From the NCBI RefSeq assembly GCF_014217565.1, contig NZ_CP043661.1:1054001-1118000 (forward strand): a DNA stretch of 64,000 bases, written 5' to 3'. Positions within the stretch are counted from its first letter, which is position 1. Each line of letters starts with the position of its first letter. Positions 36,590 to 46,530 of this stretch are shown here, in pieces. A model generated the notes under the pieces. That model was not told where the DNA came from, did no database searches, and saw only the letters and a program-made list of their open reading frames with translations. The DNA is from Kribbella qitaiheensis. GTDB lineage: Bacteria > Actinomycetota > Actinomycetes > Propionibacteriales > Kribbellaceae. A program made the position numbers and the translations under genes.

Positions 36590-38886
36590 ATGTCCCTTGT
36601 TCGTTGGTCGCGATCTCAACCCTCATACAGAACGGCCCTGCTCGCCGCGGGCGCGACCCTCATCGCGCTGAGCACCGCTGGCAGTCCGGCCGCTCACGCG
36701 GCGCAGGCCGCACCCGGCCCGGTGGTCTCGGCGTGGATCACCACGCCGGACCGTTCCCAGTTGTTGAATCCTGCTGCGTCCACGCAGTTCCAGGACGGCG
36801 GCGCGACAGGACAAAGCATCACCGTCGACCCGAACCAGACCTTCCAGAGGATGGACGGGTTCGGCGCCTCGCTGACCGATTCCTCCGCCTCGCTGTTGTA
36901 CGACCTCCCGCAGTCACAGCGAGACCAGGTCATGGCGTCGCTGTTCAGCCCGACCGCAGGCATCGGGATCAGCGTGCTGCGTCAGCCGATCGGCGCCTCG
37001 GACTTCGTCGATGGCCCGCACTACACCTACAACGACCTGCCCGCAGGACAGACCGACCTGGCCCAGAGCCGCTTCAGCATCGCCCACGACGAACAACAGA
37101 TCCTGCCCCTGCTGCGCCAGGCGCTTAGTCTGAACCCGGACCTGAAGATCATGGCCAGCCCGTGGAGCGTGCCCGCGTGGATGAAGGCCAACGGGTCCCT
37201 GGTCGGTGGCCGGGTAAAGGACGACCCGGCCTACTTCCGTTCCTACGCGCTCTACCTGCTCAAGTTCGTCCAGGCGTACCAGGCCGCCGGAGTGCCGGTC
37301 TACGCGCTGTCCATTCAGAACGAGCCCCAGAACCGCACCCCTGACGGATACCCGGGCACCGACCTGCCGGTAGCACATCAGAACGCCGTCATCAACGAAC
37401 TCGGCCCGATGCTGGAGCAAGCCGGCCTCGGCGACATCCAGATCATCTCCTACGACCACAACTGGTCGGAGCATCCCGACGACATCGCCGACGCTCAGCG
37501 CCTCGGCGTGGACCCGGAACCCAACTACCCCTACGACGCCCTACGTGCCTCGGCGGCCCGCTGGATCGACGGCACCGGATACCACCACTACGCCGGTGAT
37601 GCGGGCGCCCAGAACGCCCTGCACAACGCTTTCCCGGACAAGAGCATCTGGTTCACCGAGGGCTCCGGCTGGCATGGCGCCGGCGACTCCTTCGCGCAGT
37701 ACTTCGCCGAGACCCTGAAGTGGCACTCCCGCAACATCCACATCGGCGCCAGCCGAAACTGGGCACGCGCGGTCGTGAACTGGAACCTCGTCCTGAATTC
37801 CCAGGGCGGACCCGTCAACGGGGGCTGCGGCAACAACCCGGCAGGAATGTGCACCGGCGTCGTGGCCATCGACGGCACCGCCGTCACCCGCAACGCCGAG
37901 TACTACACCATCGGCCACATGAGCCGCTTCGTGAAGCCTGGCGCCGTCCGGGTCGGCTCCAACAACGCCGGCGATCTCGAGAACGTCGCGTTCCGCAACC
38001 CCGACGGCAGCTACGCCCTGGTCGTCACCAACATCGGTGGCGGCACGCAGAACTTCACCATCTCCTACGCCGGCCAGAACGCCAGCTACAGTCTGCCGCC
38101 GAACGCACTGGCAACGTTCGTGTGGTCCGGCGGCCGGTAGAGAACGACGACCAAGCGCCCACCGTTCCCACAGACCTGACCGCATCGGCGGCCGTCCCGA
38201 CATCGGTGACGCTCGGCTGGAATGCCTCCAGCGACAACGTCGCGGTGACCGGCTACCAGATCTACCGGGGCACGACCCTCGCCGCCACCGTCCCCGCAAC
38301 CGCCAAGTCCTACACCGACACCGCGCTGAGCCCGGAGACCACCTACTCCTACAGCGTGCGGGCCGTCGACGCGGCCGGTAACCGATCCGGCGCATCCAAC
38401 ACCGCCACCGTCACCACCCTGCCCGGTAACGCAGGCGGTATCGATTCCACACGCTGGTACCAGGTCGTGAACACCGGCAGCGGCAAATGCCTGGACGCCG
38501 CCGGAGGCGGCACCACCAACGGCACCGCGCTGCAGCAGTGGACCTGCTACTCGGGCAACAACAACCAGCTCTGGCAGTTCCAGCCCACCACCGGTGGCCA
38601 CTACCGGGCGGTCAGCCGCAACAACACCGCCCTGTCCTGGGACGTCGACGGTGGCCCCGGCGCCACCGCAGACGGCGCGGCCGTGCACCTGTGGACCTAT
38701 GGCGGCGCCTCCAACCAGCAATGGCTGGCCGCCGACCGCGGCAACAGCACCTTTACCTTCGCCGCCCGCAACAGCGGCAAGTGCCTGGACGTGCGTGACC
38801 GATCCACCGCTGACGGCGCCCGCCTACAGCAGTGGACCTGCCACAACGGATCGGCACAATCCTTCCGGCTCATCCCCCACGCCTGA
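36590..38886 (+). CDS. Secreted GH30 glycosidase with FnIII and ricin-type lectin domains, one frameshift
   Basis: The first of two GH30 enzymes. A signal peptide ends near AAHAAQA (about 35-41). The catalytic (beta/alpha)8 barrel plus side beta-domain runs to about 515; the acid/base is Glu245 in SIQNEPQN and the nucleophile Glu357 in WFTEGSGW. A stop (TAG, 38138-38140) comes in the text ggcggccggtag. In the next frame an FnIII domain follows directly (VENDDQAPTVPTDLTA onward, about 85 residues) and then a ricin-B beta-trefoil with QQWTCYSGNNNQLW-type repeats to 38886. One lost or two extra bases at 38132-38137 explain the split. The substrate is a beta-glycan or a glucosylceramide-like glycoside; not resolvable here. 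Confidence 0.85.
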
Positions 38887-39071
38887 CAACCGACGCAGTA
38901 TCACGTCGCGACACCGAAGCCCGGCCGGCCACCGCGTCCTCGACGGCGCCCGGACCGGACGCGAATCGCACTTCCCTGAGCACGCCGTTCGCGTCATACA
39001 ACACGCATATCTGCCCAAAGGCCGCCCAGAGGCAGGGCGGTGCAACGGTCCCTCCCGAAAGGAGAACCCCC

Positions 39072-41027
39072 TTGAGAATCAAAGGCCGGTCCAAGAAACT
39101 GCTGGCAAGCGGGGCCGCCCTCGCCACCATGGCGACGGGTGTCCTCGGAATCACCATGACCCAGGCCATCACCATGAACCAGGCCGAAGCGGCAGCCGAG
39201 CCGGTGTCGGTATGGGTCACCACCGCCGACCAGAGCAAGCTTCTAGCTGCCCAGCCAGGCGTGAACTTCGGGTCCGACACCGGTACGGCCACGACGATCG
39301 ATGTCGACGCCAGTACCACCTACCAGACGATGGACGGCTTCGGTGCATCGTTCACCGACTCCTCAGCCTGGTTGGTCAACACCAAACTCAACGCCGCCCA
39401 GCGCAGCACGTTGATGGGAAACCTGTTCGACCCGAACGCTGGCATCGGCTTGAGCATGGTCCGCCAACCCATCGGGGCCAGCGACTTCACGGTCAACAGC
39501 GCCGACTACACCTACGACGACACCTGCTGCGACGTCAACGACTTCACGATCAGCCACGACCGTGCTGACACGATCCCCGTACTCAAACAGGCCAAGACAC
39601 TCAACCCCGACCTGAAAATCATCGGATCGCCCTGGAGCCCGCCGGCCTGGATGAAAACCAACAACTCGCTCAACGGCGGCACCCTCAAGCCGGACATGTA
39701 CGGCCCGTACACCGACTACTTCGTCAAGTACGCGCAGGCCTACGCCGCGGAAGGCCTGCCCATCTACGCCGTCACCCTGCAGAACGAACCACACAACGAG
39801 GCCGGCTACCCCTCCATGCGCATGGAACCGGCCGACCAGGCGAAAGCGGCCAAGCTCCTCGGCCCCAAATTCGCCAGCAACGGCATCGGCACAAAGATCA
39901 TCGTGTGGGACCACAACTGGGACGAACCGAACTTCCCCACCGACGTCCTCAATGACCCGGCGGCGAAACAATACATCGCCGGATCGGCATTCCACTGCTA
40001 CGCCGGCGATGTCAACGCCCAGACCACGGTCCACAACGCCCATCCCGACCGTGACCTGTGGTTCACCGAGTGTTCCGGCGGCGATTGGGCCTCCGACTTC
40101 GGCGCGAACCTCAAGTGGAACACCCAGCAGTTGATCATCGGCGCCACGCGCAACTGGGCCAAGAGCGTGACCATGTGGAACATGGCGCTGGACCAGAACC
40201 ACGGCCCGACCAACGGCGGATGCTCGAACTGCCGAGGCGTGGTCACCGTCGACACCAACAACGGCAACGTGGCCTACAACGTCGAGTACTACGTCCTCGG
40301 CCACGCGGCCAAATTCGTCAAACCCGGGGCCAAGCGAATCGCCTCCACCACCTACGGCAACGACATCGAGACCGCCGCTTTCCAAAACCCGAACGGATCG
40401 ATCGCGCTGGTCGCGTTGAACGCCAACTCCGCGCAGCGGACATTCAAGGTGCGCTCGGCCGGGCAGGCGTTCACCTACACCCTGCCAGCCGGCGCAGTGG
40501 CGACCTTCACCTGGCAACCAGGAGCCGGCCCCAGCCCGACGCCCACGGTAACGCCGACGGCCTCTCCCACCCCGCAGCCCGGAATCAAGGAGAACGTCTA
40601 CTACAAAGTGACTGCCCGGCACAGCGGCAAGGCACTCGACGTCACAGACGTCTCCACCAGCAACGGCGCCGCGATCCAGCAATGGGACTACGCCGGTGGC
40701 AACAACCAGAAGTGGCGGTTCGTCAATGTCGGCGGCGGCTACTACAAAATCGTGTCCAAACACAGCGGCAAAGCGCTCGACGTCCGGAGCGCGTCCACCA
40801 GCAACGGCGCCACAGTCCAGCAATGGGACTACACCAGCGGGACCAACCAGCAATGGCAGGTCATCGATGCCGGTGCCGGCGCATACCGGATCGTCGCCCG
40901 ACACAGCGGCAAGGCGCTCGACGTGACGAGCGCCTCCACCAGCAACGGCGCCGCGATCCAGCAATGGGACTACACAGCAGGAACCAACCAGCAGTTCATC
41001 CTCACCGAGATCGAACCCGTCCCGTAG
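39072..41027 (+). CDS. Secreted GH30 glycosidase with ricin-type beta-trefoil domain
   Basis: A 651-residue paralogue of the preceding enzyme. The twin-basic N-terminus (LRIKGRSKKLLASG) leads a signal peptide that ends near AEAAAEP. The barrel keeps acid/base Glu239 in LQNEPHNE and nucleophile Glu333 in WFTECSGG. A Pro/Thr linker (about 480-500) joins a ricin-B domain with three repeats of the type HSGKALDV...SNGAAIQQWDY, which should bind galactose- or xylose-containing glycans. The TTG at 39072 is taken as the start because AAAGGAG lies eight bases upstream and the signal peptide begins there. A strong terminator follows. Confidence 0.88.
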   Translation: MRIKGRSKKLLASGAALATMATGVLGITMTQAITMNQAEAAAEPVSVWVTTADQSKLLAAQPGVNFGSDTGTATTIDVDASTTYQTMDGFGASFTDSSAWLVNTKLNAAQRSTLMGNLFDPNAGIGLSMVRQPIGASDFTVNSADYTYDDTCCDVNDFTISHDRADTIPVLKQAKTLNPDLKIIGSPWSPPAWMKTNNSLNGGTLKPDMYGPYTDYFVKYAQAYAAEGLPIYAVTLQNEPHNEAGYPSMRMEPADQAKAAKLLGPKFASNGIGTKIIVWDHNWDEPNFPTDVLNDPAAKQYIAGSAFHCYAGDVNAQTTVHNAHPDRDLWFTECSGGDWASDFGANLKWNTQQLIIGATRNWAKSVTMWNMALDQNHGPTNGGCSNCRGVVTVDTNNGNVAYNVEYYVLGHAAKFVKPGAKRIASTTYGNDIETAAFQNPNGSIALVALNANSAQRTFKVRSAGQAFTYTLPAGAVATFTWQPGAGPSPTPTVTPTASPTPQPGIKENVYYKVTARHSGKALDVTDVSTSNGAAIQQWDYAGGNNQKWRFVNVGGGYYKIVSKHSGKALDVRSASTSNGATVQQWDYTSGTNQQWQVIDAGAGAYRIVARHSGKALDVTSASTSNGAAIQQWDYTAGTNQQFILTEIEPVP

Positions 41028-41086
41028 TCCGACTGAACACCGAGACCGCGACCCACACCGGTCCGGACAACATCGCCAACACACCC

Positions 41087-41118
41087 CCGTCCCTCTCGCC
41101 GAAAGGCGAGAGGGACGG
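41087..41118. terminator. Strong GAAA-loop hairpin terminator
   Basis: CCGTCCCTCTCGCC (41087-41100), loop GAAA, and the exact complement GGCGAGAGGGACGG (41105-41118): a perfect 14-bp stem 59 bp after the second GH30 stop. No T-run follows, as is common in high-GC actinobacteria. Confidence 0.82.
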
Positions 41119-41490
41119 CCAGAACCGACCCGGAGACACGGTCATCAACGATGCCTGTCGTCACCACGTAAGCGGACCACCCGGTCGATCCTCCCCGCCA
41201 TGGCGACCTCGCAAAGGCGCCGTTCCCTCCACTGACAACCGGCACTTCGGCCACGGCACACAGCGCCCGAACCGCTGTAGCCACAGTGAACCAACGTCCA
41301 CACCGCCGGATCCTCGTCGAGCCCACCCTGCCGCCTGGGTGATACGTCGTCGACGAAACCACCTGCCCGCTAAAACCAAGCGTGGCTCACCCGGCAAAGA
41401 GCATCGCCGCGCCGGCTGCCTGGAGTAGGTCGGTGAGCCGCACCAGGGAGTCAGTGACCTTCCCCGACCCTCAAGTCCGCCCCGTGGGTC
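41119..41490. other. Gene-free stretch before the ppk2 break
   Basis: No gene with coding character on either strand was found in this 372-bp stretch. It links the GH30 terminator to the right boundary of the segment. Confidence 0.5.
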
Positions 41491-41492
41491 AG

Positions 41493-41807
41493 CTACCCAA
41501 GTACTGGGCCGTTCAGGTGTTCCATGAACCGCTTGATAGTGCCGCCCTTGCCGGCCGCGTCCCGGCCCTCGAACACGATCACCAGCTTCTGCTTCGACCG
41601 CTTCACCCAGTGCTGCAGCTTCAGCAGCTCGATCTGGAGCAGCCGCTTGTCCCGGTCGTACACGTCGCGGGCCAGCCGCTCGGCATACGGGTAACCCTCC
41701 CGCCAGGTGTCCACCGGCGTACCGTCGGCGCGCAGCAGAACCGGATCGTCGTCCTCTTCGTCGAGAACGCGAAAGCCGAGCTCATGAACCAGATCAAGGG
41801 TGCTCAT
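41493..41807 (-). pseudogene. ppk2 remnant, N-terminal part
   Basis: An intact start of a family-2 polyphosphate kinase: MSTLDLVHELGFRVLDEEDD, then YAERLARDVYDRDKRLLQIE and the Walker A loop VIVFEGRDAAGKGGTIKRFM (about 77-96). After HLN the sequence leaves the family and stops within six codons. The lid module and most catalytic residues are absent, so no kinase can be made. The C-terminal part lies at 34482-34690. Confidence 0.85.
41498..41511 (-). repeat. Right boundary inverted repeat of the GH30 segment
   Basis: CGGCCCAGTACTTG on the minus strand, a near copy of CGGCCCGTACTTG at 34696-34708 on the plus strand. It begins exactly where the ppk2 N-terminal piece loses homology. The core AGTACT is also at the centre of the TetR operator. 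Confidence 0.45.
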
Positions 41808-41885
41808 AACGCCAAAGAATCACCCCACCAGACCGGCCGCCGGTGAACACGACCTGTCCCACCGGTGAACGCTGCTGCGGCGGGA

Positions 41886-42842
41886 TTAGGCGCTTAGCTG
41901 GGCTCTGGCTTCGGTGAGGAGGTGCTCTAGTTCGACGCGGTCGCCGGGGCGCTCCGGTAGGTCGACGTTGAGCAGGCTGTGGAGCAGCTCGCCGACGTTG
42001 GCGGTGGCGAGCCTGGGCGGCAGTGTGTAGATCAGCTCGTCGATGGTCGTGCCGGGCAGCGACGGCTCGGGCGGTTCAGCGATGAGCCGGGCGAGGAACT
42101 GATGGACGTCGTCGATGGAGCGGACCTGCTCGGCCCTCAGATAGGCCTGCTCCTCCGCGGTCGGGATGCCGGGGCGCGGGGCGCCGATGAGGTCGAACCA
42201 TAGGGCGGCCAGCCCTGCCCGGGCCGGATTGACCAGCCACTCCTCTACTGCGGGCGCGGCTTCGAGACCGATCCGTTTCAGGTAGTAGAAGGCGACGTTG
42301 AGCTGGGCACCGTGCAGCGGGGTCGCGTGTGCCAGTTGGTAGGCGAACTCGAGCGGGTCCGCCTGGTCGAACCATGCCTGCACGGTCCAGGCCTGGTCCA
42401 CCAACCGCAGTTGCGCCGCGGCCGCGACGAACGCGACGGTGTCCTCGATCGAGAGGTCGATCCACCACTCCCCCGGATCCAGCAACCAGTACGCCGGGTC
42501 CGCCCACCGCCCGGAGCTGAACAGTCCGCGCAACCCCAGTGGGGTCAACCGGGCGAAGGCACCGTCGATCGTCACCGCACCGAGCCGGACCAGACCGTCC
42601 AACTGGTTGACCGATGCAACGCCGTTGTCGCGATGGGCCGCCAGCAACTCGGGCACCACGTCGGGCTGATCGGCCAGCAGATCCTGGAACGCGTCGACCC
42701 ATTGCTGCAGCGCCGGCAGCTCGGAGAGCGCTGCGACATGCCCGGAGCCCAGGCCGTCAAGTGCTGCAGCCTCCAGCACCGACGGCATGAAGGTCACCAG
42801 AGCTGGTGACTCCGGCAACGGCTCGGGCTGTAAGTCGCTCAC
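41886..42842 (-). CDS. Hypothetical protein, actinobacterial
   Basis: A 318-residue soluble, mostly helical protein. It has no signal peptide or membrane segment. The C-terminal part (YTLPPRLATANVGELLHSLL) and the many Leu/Ala helices recall helical-repeat scaffolds, but no family was recognised. It stands alone between ppk2 and yidC; 26 bp separate it from the YidC paralogue stop on the same strand, so co-transcription with the genes upstream is possible. Confidence 0.6.
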   Translation of the reverse strand: MSDLQPEPLPESPALVTFMPSVLEAAALDGLGSGHVAALSELPALQQWVDAFQDLLADQPDVVPELLAAHRDNGVASVNQLDGLVRLGAVTIDGAFARLTPLGLRGLFSSGRWADPAYWLLDPGEWWIDLSIEDTVAFVAAAAQLRLVDQAWTVQAWFDQADPLEFAYQLAHATPLHGAQLNVAFYYLKRIGLEAAPAVEEWLVNPARAGLAALWFDLIGAPRPGIPTAEEQAYLRAEQVRSIDDVHQFLARLIAEPPEPSLPGTTIDELIYTLPPRLATANVGELLHSLLNVDLPERPGDRVELEHLLTEARAQLSA

Positions 42843-42867
42843 CGGAGCAACTTACAGCCCGGCAGAA

Positions 42868-43542
42868 CTACCGCTGCAGGATCGCCCGCTCGGCTACCGC
42901 CCAGGTCGTCGTGGTGAGCAGGTAGAGCCCGGCCGCCAGCGGGATGAACGCGGCAGTGACAAGGGTGCCGTAGGGCAGCACCCGAGTCAGCTGACCCACC
43001 AGGCCGTCGGGCTGATTCTCAGCCTTGCGCGACTGCCAGTGCGCCGAGCAGTAGGCAACCACCGCCAGCAGTACTGCGAGGCCGAGGTACACGGGGGTCG
43101 AGGTGAGCAGTGGCCAGTGCAGGCCCAGCGGTGCGCCGAAGAGGGTGCCGGTGAGCAACTGGTTCGGCTGGCCGGCAACGACGGCCGTCGAGAACAAGCT
43201 GTACAGCACCCAGAAGAAGGGCAGCTGGGCTAGCAGCGGCAGGCATCCGGCGAAGAGTGAACCCGATTCCGCCTGCAGCGCCGCCACCTCCCGATTCAGC
43301 CGCTCGGGATTGTTCTTGTGCTTGTCGGAGAGCTCTTTCAGTTGCGGGAGCAGCGCGGTACGGGATTTCGCGCCGCGAGCGGCGCGGACGCTGAGTGGCA
43401 GCAGGGCGAGACGGACGGCAACTGTGCAGAGCACGATCGCGAGAGCCGCGGAGTACGGGCCGGTGAGGGGTTCGAAGGTCTGGGCGATCCAGTGGACCAG
43501 GTGATACGCGCCGCTGACGGGCACGTCGAGGAAAGAAGGCAT
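42868..43542 (-). CDS. YidC/Oxa1-family membrane insertase paralogue
   Basis: A 224-residue membrane protein with five helices. GPYSAALAIVLCTVAVRLALLPLS is the first family helix pair with the hydrophilic-groove arginine (about 42-44), then the cytoplasmic coiled loop (ALLPQLKELSDKHKNNPERL), and the GCLPLLAQLPFFWVLYSLF motif. It is shorter than canonical YidC and lies away from rnpA/rpmH, so it is an accessory paralogue that helps insert membrane proteins. It is downstream of hrdB and the small membrane gene. Confidence 0.85.
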   Translation of the reverse strand: MPSFLDVPVSGAYHLVHWIAQTFEPLTGPYSAALAIVLCTVAVRLALLPLSVRAARGAKSRTALLPQLKELSDKHKNNPERLNREVAALQAESGSLFAGCLPLLAQLPFFWVLYSLFSTAVVAGQPNQLLTGTLFGAPLGLHWPLLTSTPVYLGLAVLLAVVAYCSAHWQSRKAENQPDGLVGQLTRVLPYGTLVTAAFIPLAAGLYLLTTTTWAVAERAILQR

Positions 43543-43604
43543 GACGAAGCTCCACGAGTGAGTAGGAAGGGATGACGCGAGGGGCTGCCGCAGGCAGCCG
43601 GGCG

Positions 43605-43895
43605 TTACCTTCCCGGTGCTCGGGGACGCGGCCGGCCGGCGGCGTCGGGATCGCGGAGCGGAAGAAATGCGGCCTTGCGGGTGGACTCACGCAGGGCGGT
43701 GGCGCGGGCGAGCAGCGGAGCAGTTGCCGGGCGGCTCGCGGCCGCACGGGAGACCAGGAGGACGGCAAACAAAGCGGCCGCCGCCGTAAGAACGGCGACG
43801 GCCAGCAGGCCGCCTGTGTAGATGTTGACAGTCGGCCCGAGGGCAGGCATCGCCGGCGTCCAGACGCCGGCGAGTGCCCTGCCCATCAGTGTCAT
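43605..43895 (-). CDS. Small membrane protein (DUF6412-like)
   Basis: A 96-residue protein with one clear membrane helix (IYTGGLLAVAVLTAAAALFAVLLVS, about 25-49, shown here in part) and a basic C-terminal tail with ESTRKAAFLPLRDPDAAGRP. The pattern fits DUF6412, small actinobacterial proteins encoded next to YidC paralogues. Its start overlaps the hrdB stop (TGATG), so it is translated from the sigma-factor message. Confidence 0.6.
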   Translation of the reverse strand: MTLMGRALAGVWTPAMPALGPTVNIYTGGLLAVAVLTAAAALFAVLLVSRAAASRPATAPLLARATALRESTRKAAFLPLRDPDAAGRPRPRAPGR

Positions 43896-45218
43896 CAGTC
43901 GAGGTAGTCCCGCAGCACCTGCGAGCGCGACGGGTGCCGCAGCTTCGACATCGTCTTCGACTCGATCTGGCGGATCCGCTCGCGGGTCACGCCGTAGACC
44001 TTGCCGATCTCGTCCAGCGTCTTCGGCTGGCCGTCGGTCAGACCGAAACGCATCGAGACGACGCCGGCCTCCCGCTCGGACAGCGTGTCCAGGACCGCGT
44101 GCAACTGCTCCTGGAGGAGGGTGAACGAGACGGCCTCGGCCGGCACGATCGCCTCGGAGTCCTCGATCAGGTCACCGAACTCGGAGTCGCCGTCCTCACC
44201 GAGCGGGGTGTGCAGGGAGATCGGCTCGCGGCCGTACTTCTGCACCTCGATGACCTTCTCCGGGGTCATGTCGAGCTCCTTGGCGAGCTCTTCCGGAGTG
44301 GGCTCGCGACCGAGGTCCTGCAGCATCTGGCGCTGCACCCGGGCCAGCTTGTTGATGACCTCGACCATGTGCACCGGGATCCGGATGGTGCGGGGCCTGG
44401 TCGGCCATCGCGCGGGTGATCGCCTGCCGGATCCACCAGGTCGCGTAGGTGGAGAACTTGTAGCCCTTGGTGTAGTCGAACTTCTCGACCGCACGGATCA
44501 GACCGAGGTTGCCCTCCTGGATCAGGTCCAGGAACAGCATGCCGCGGCCGGTGTAGCGCTTGGCGAGCGAGACGACCAGTCGCAGGTTGGCCTCGAGCAG
44601 GTGGTTCTTCGCCCGGCGGCCGTCCTCCGAGATCCACTCGTACTCGTCCTTGACCTTGTCCTTCAGCTTGGTCTCGACGTCACCGATCTGCTCCTCGGCG
44701 AACAGGCCGGCCTCGATCCGCTTCGCGAGCTCGACCTCCTGCTCGGCGTTCAGCAGCGGGACCTTGCCGATCTGCTTCAGGTAGTCCTTGACCGGGTCCG
44801 CGGTGGCCCCGGCGACCATCACCTGCTGCTCGGGCTCGTCGGTCTCGTCGGCCTCGGAGACGACGAAGCCTTCGCTCTCGCTGAGCTCCTTCTCCAGCGG
44901 CTTGACCGCCTCGGCGGAGAAGTCGGACTCGTCGACCTCGTCGAGCGCACGCGGCTTACCGGTCTTCGGGTCGACAGCGAGACCCGCCTCGGACACGGCC
45001 TTCTTCGCCGGCGCCTTCTTGGCGGCGGCCTTCTTCGCGGCGGGAATACCGTCCTCCTTGGTGGACACAGCAGCCGCGGCAGCGGCCTTCTTCACGGGGG
45101 CCTTCTTGGCGGCAGGTTCGGTTACTCTGGCGCTGGTCCTCGGGGCCGTGCTGCGGGCGGTGGCGGCCACGGCCCGGCCGGACTCGGCGGGAAGGTTCTC
45201 GGACGAGCTGGACGACAC
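43895..45218 (-). CDS. hrdB: Principal RNA polymerase sigma factor (HrdB/SigA), one frameshift
   Basis: The essential housekeeping sigma factor, about 440 residues after correction. The N-terminus is a Lys/Ala-rich tract ([12 protein letters not shown] type), then an acidic stretch; region 1.2 is [20 protein letters not shown]; region 2 is [40 protein letters not shown]; regions 3 and 4 follow with [13 protein letters not shown] and [20 protein letters not shown]. The frame breaks at 44392-44397 (plus strand gcggggcctgg, expected gcgggcctgg), between ITRAMADQA and [13 protein letters not shown]. The cell could not live with a real loss, so an error in the sequence is likely. GTG start at 45218. 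Confidence 0.93.
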
Positions 45219-45496
45219 GAATTACCTCTCGTCTGACGATTACAGTCTGCAGGGTTACTGGTACAGCGGTACGACGTTGTCAGTGCTCTGGCGATGCATG
45301 ATTTTGGTGGCGGCTCGCTGGTCAGGCGGCAGCAACACTCCATTGTAATCCGCGCGCCAAGCCCGGCCGCCGCGCGACCCCCCGCTACGGCGTGCCAAGA
45401 ACGCCCCGTAACGCTGCCGAACCGCCTCCAGGCGAGAAATCCGTTACCGAACCGACGCCTTGCGGCGTCGGCTCCGGCCCCGTCGAACTTCAGCGT
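45219..45496. other. Region upstream of hrdB
   Basis: A 278-bp gap between the hrdB start and the DNA-glycosylase stop. It should contain the hrdB promoter and perhaps a terminator for the opposite-facing neighbour; no element was strong enough to call. Confidence 0.35.
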
Positions 45497-46114
45497 TCAA
45501 CTGTTCCTGGTCTGCCGCATCGGTCGTGCCACCACACGCTTCTCGACCTTCTGCTCCTGCTTGAACTGCCGCACCTTCACCAGCGAAGCCACGTCGATCA
45601 CGTCCGCGACGGACTTGTAGGCGCCGTCCTCGCCGTACGGTTCGGACGCCTCCCGCCAGCCCCGCGGCCGGACCTTCAGCTGTTTGCCGAGCAGCGCGAC
45701 GAAGATCTTGGCCTTCTGCGCGCCGAACCCCGGCAGCGCGGACAGCCTGGCCAGCAGGTCGTCCCCGGATTTCACATCGGACCAGACCGCCGACGCGTTC
45801 CCGCCGTACTCCTCGTCCAGGTGCTTGGCCAGCGTCTGGATCCGGGCCGCCATCGCGGTCGGGAACCGGTGCACGGCCGGCGGACCGGCCACCACCTCGA
45901 CGAAACCGTCCGGGTCGTAGCCGGCGACCGTGGACGGATCGAACGGGCCGTCCATCCGTTGCGCGATCGCGACCGGACCGGCGAACGCCCGCTCCATCGG
46001 GATCTGCTGGTCCAGCAGCATCCCGACCAGCAACGCGAAAGCGTCCCTGCTCAACATCTCGTCGGCGTCGGGCTGCTGCGCGAGGCACAGCTTCTTGCTG
46101 CGTGTCGAAGTCAC
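45497..46114 (-). CDS. HhH-GPD-type base-excision DNA repair protein
   Basis: A 205-residue DNA glycosylase-like protein. Helices with LLVGMLLDQQIPMERAF and the helix-hairpin-helix LSALPGFGAQKAKIFVALLG (about 130-149) match the HhH-GPD superfamily. The Asp/Lys pair of the active site is not certain in this subfamily (KSGDDLL precedes the hairpin). The basic C-terminus (KVRQFKQEQKVEKRVVARPM) is typical of the actinobacterial form. It follows the universal stress protein closely (stop and GTG within five bases). Confidence 0.83.
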   Translation of the reverse strand: MTSTRSKKLCLAQQPDADEMLSRDAFALLVGMLLDQQIPMERAFAGPVAIAQRMDGPFDPSTVAGYDPDGFVEVVAGPPAVHRFPTAMAARIQTLAKHLDEEYGGNASAVWSDVKSGDDLLARLSALPGFGAQKAKIFVALLGKQLKVRPRGWREASEPYGEDGAYKSVADVIDVASLVKVRQFKQEQKVEKRVVARPMRQTRNS

Positions 46115-46115
46115 C

Positions 46116-46530
46116 TCAGTCCTCCCCTTCCTCGGCTTTGACTGCCAGCACCGGACACGGAGCGTCGAGCAGCACCCGTTGGGCGTTGCTGCCGAGGATG
46201 AGCTTGCCGACCGGGGACCTGCGCCGCAGGCCGATCACGATGAACTCCGCATGCACCTGCTCGGCGACGGCCACCAGGTCCTCCGCCGGGTCGAGTCCAC
46301 GCACCAGCTGCCGTACCTCGTACGGCACGCCGGTCGAGTCGAGCTGCTCCCGTACCTCCGTCAACGCGGCATCGCTCGCCGCGGGCCTCGTCGCTGTCGA
46401 AGCTGCGTCCGCCCCGGTGCGAGTTCACCACCACCAGCTTGGCGTCGCGTAGCTTCGCCTCCTCCGCCGCCCGCCTGAGCGCAGCGCGCCCTTCGGACTT
46501 CGGGACATACCCCACGACGATGGTCGTCAT
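46116..46530 (-). CDS. Universal stress protein (UspA), one frameshift
   Basis: A single-domain UspA of about 137 residues. The first part is MTTIVVGYVPKSEGRAALRR and LVVVNSHRGGRSFDSDEA; the second is LTEVREQLDSTGVPYEVRQL and the ATP-binding-type end GKLILGSNAQRVLLDAPCPV. The frame is lost at 46383-46387 (plus strand gcgggcctcg, expected gcggcctcg), which joins SDEA to AASDAALTEV. The last motif GSNAQRVLL matches the G-x9-G-S/T ATP loop loosely. The neighbour downstream is the DNA glycosylase. Confidence 0.85.
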
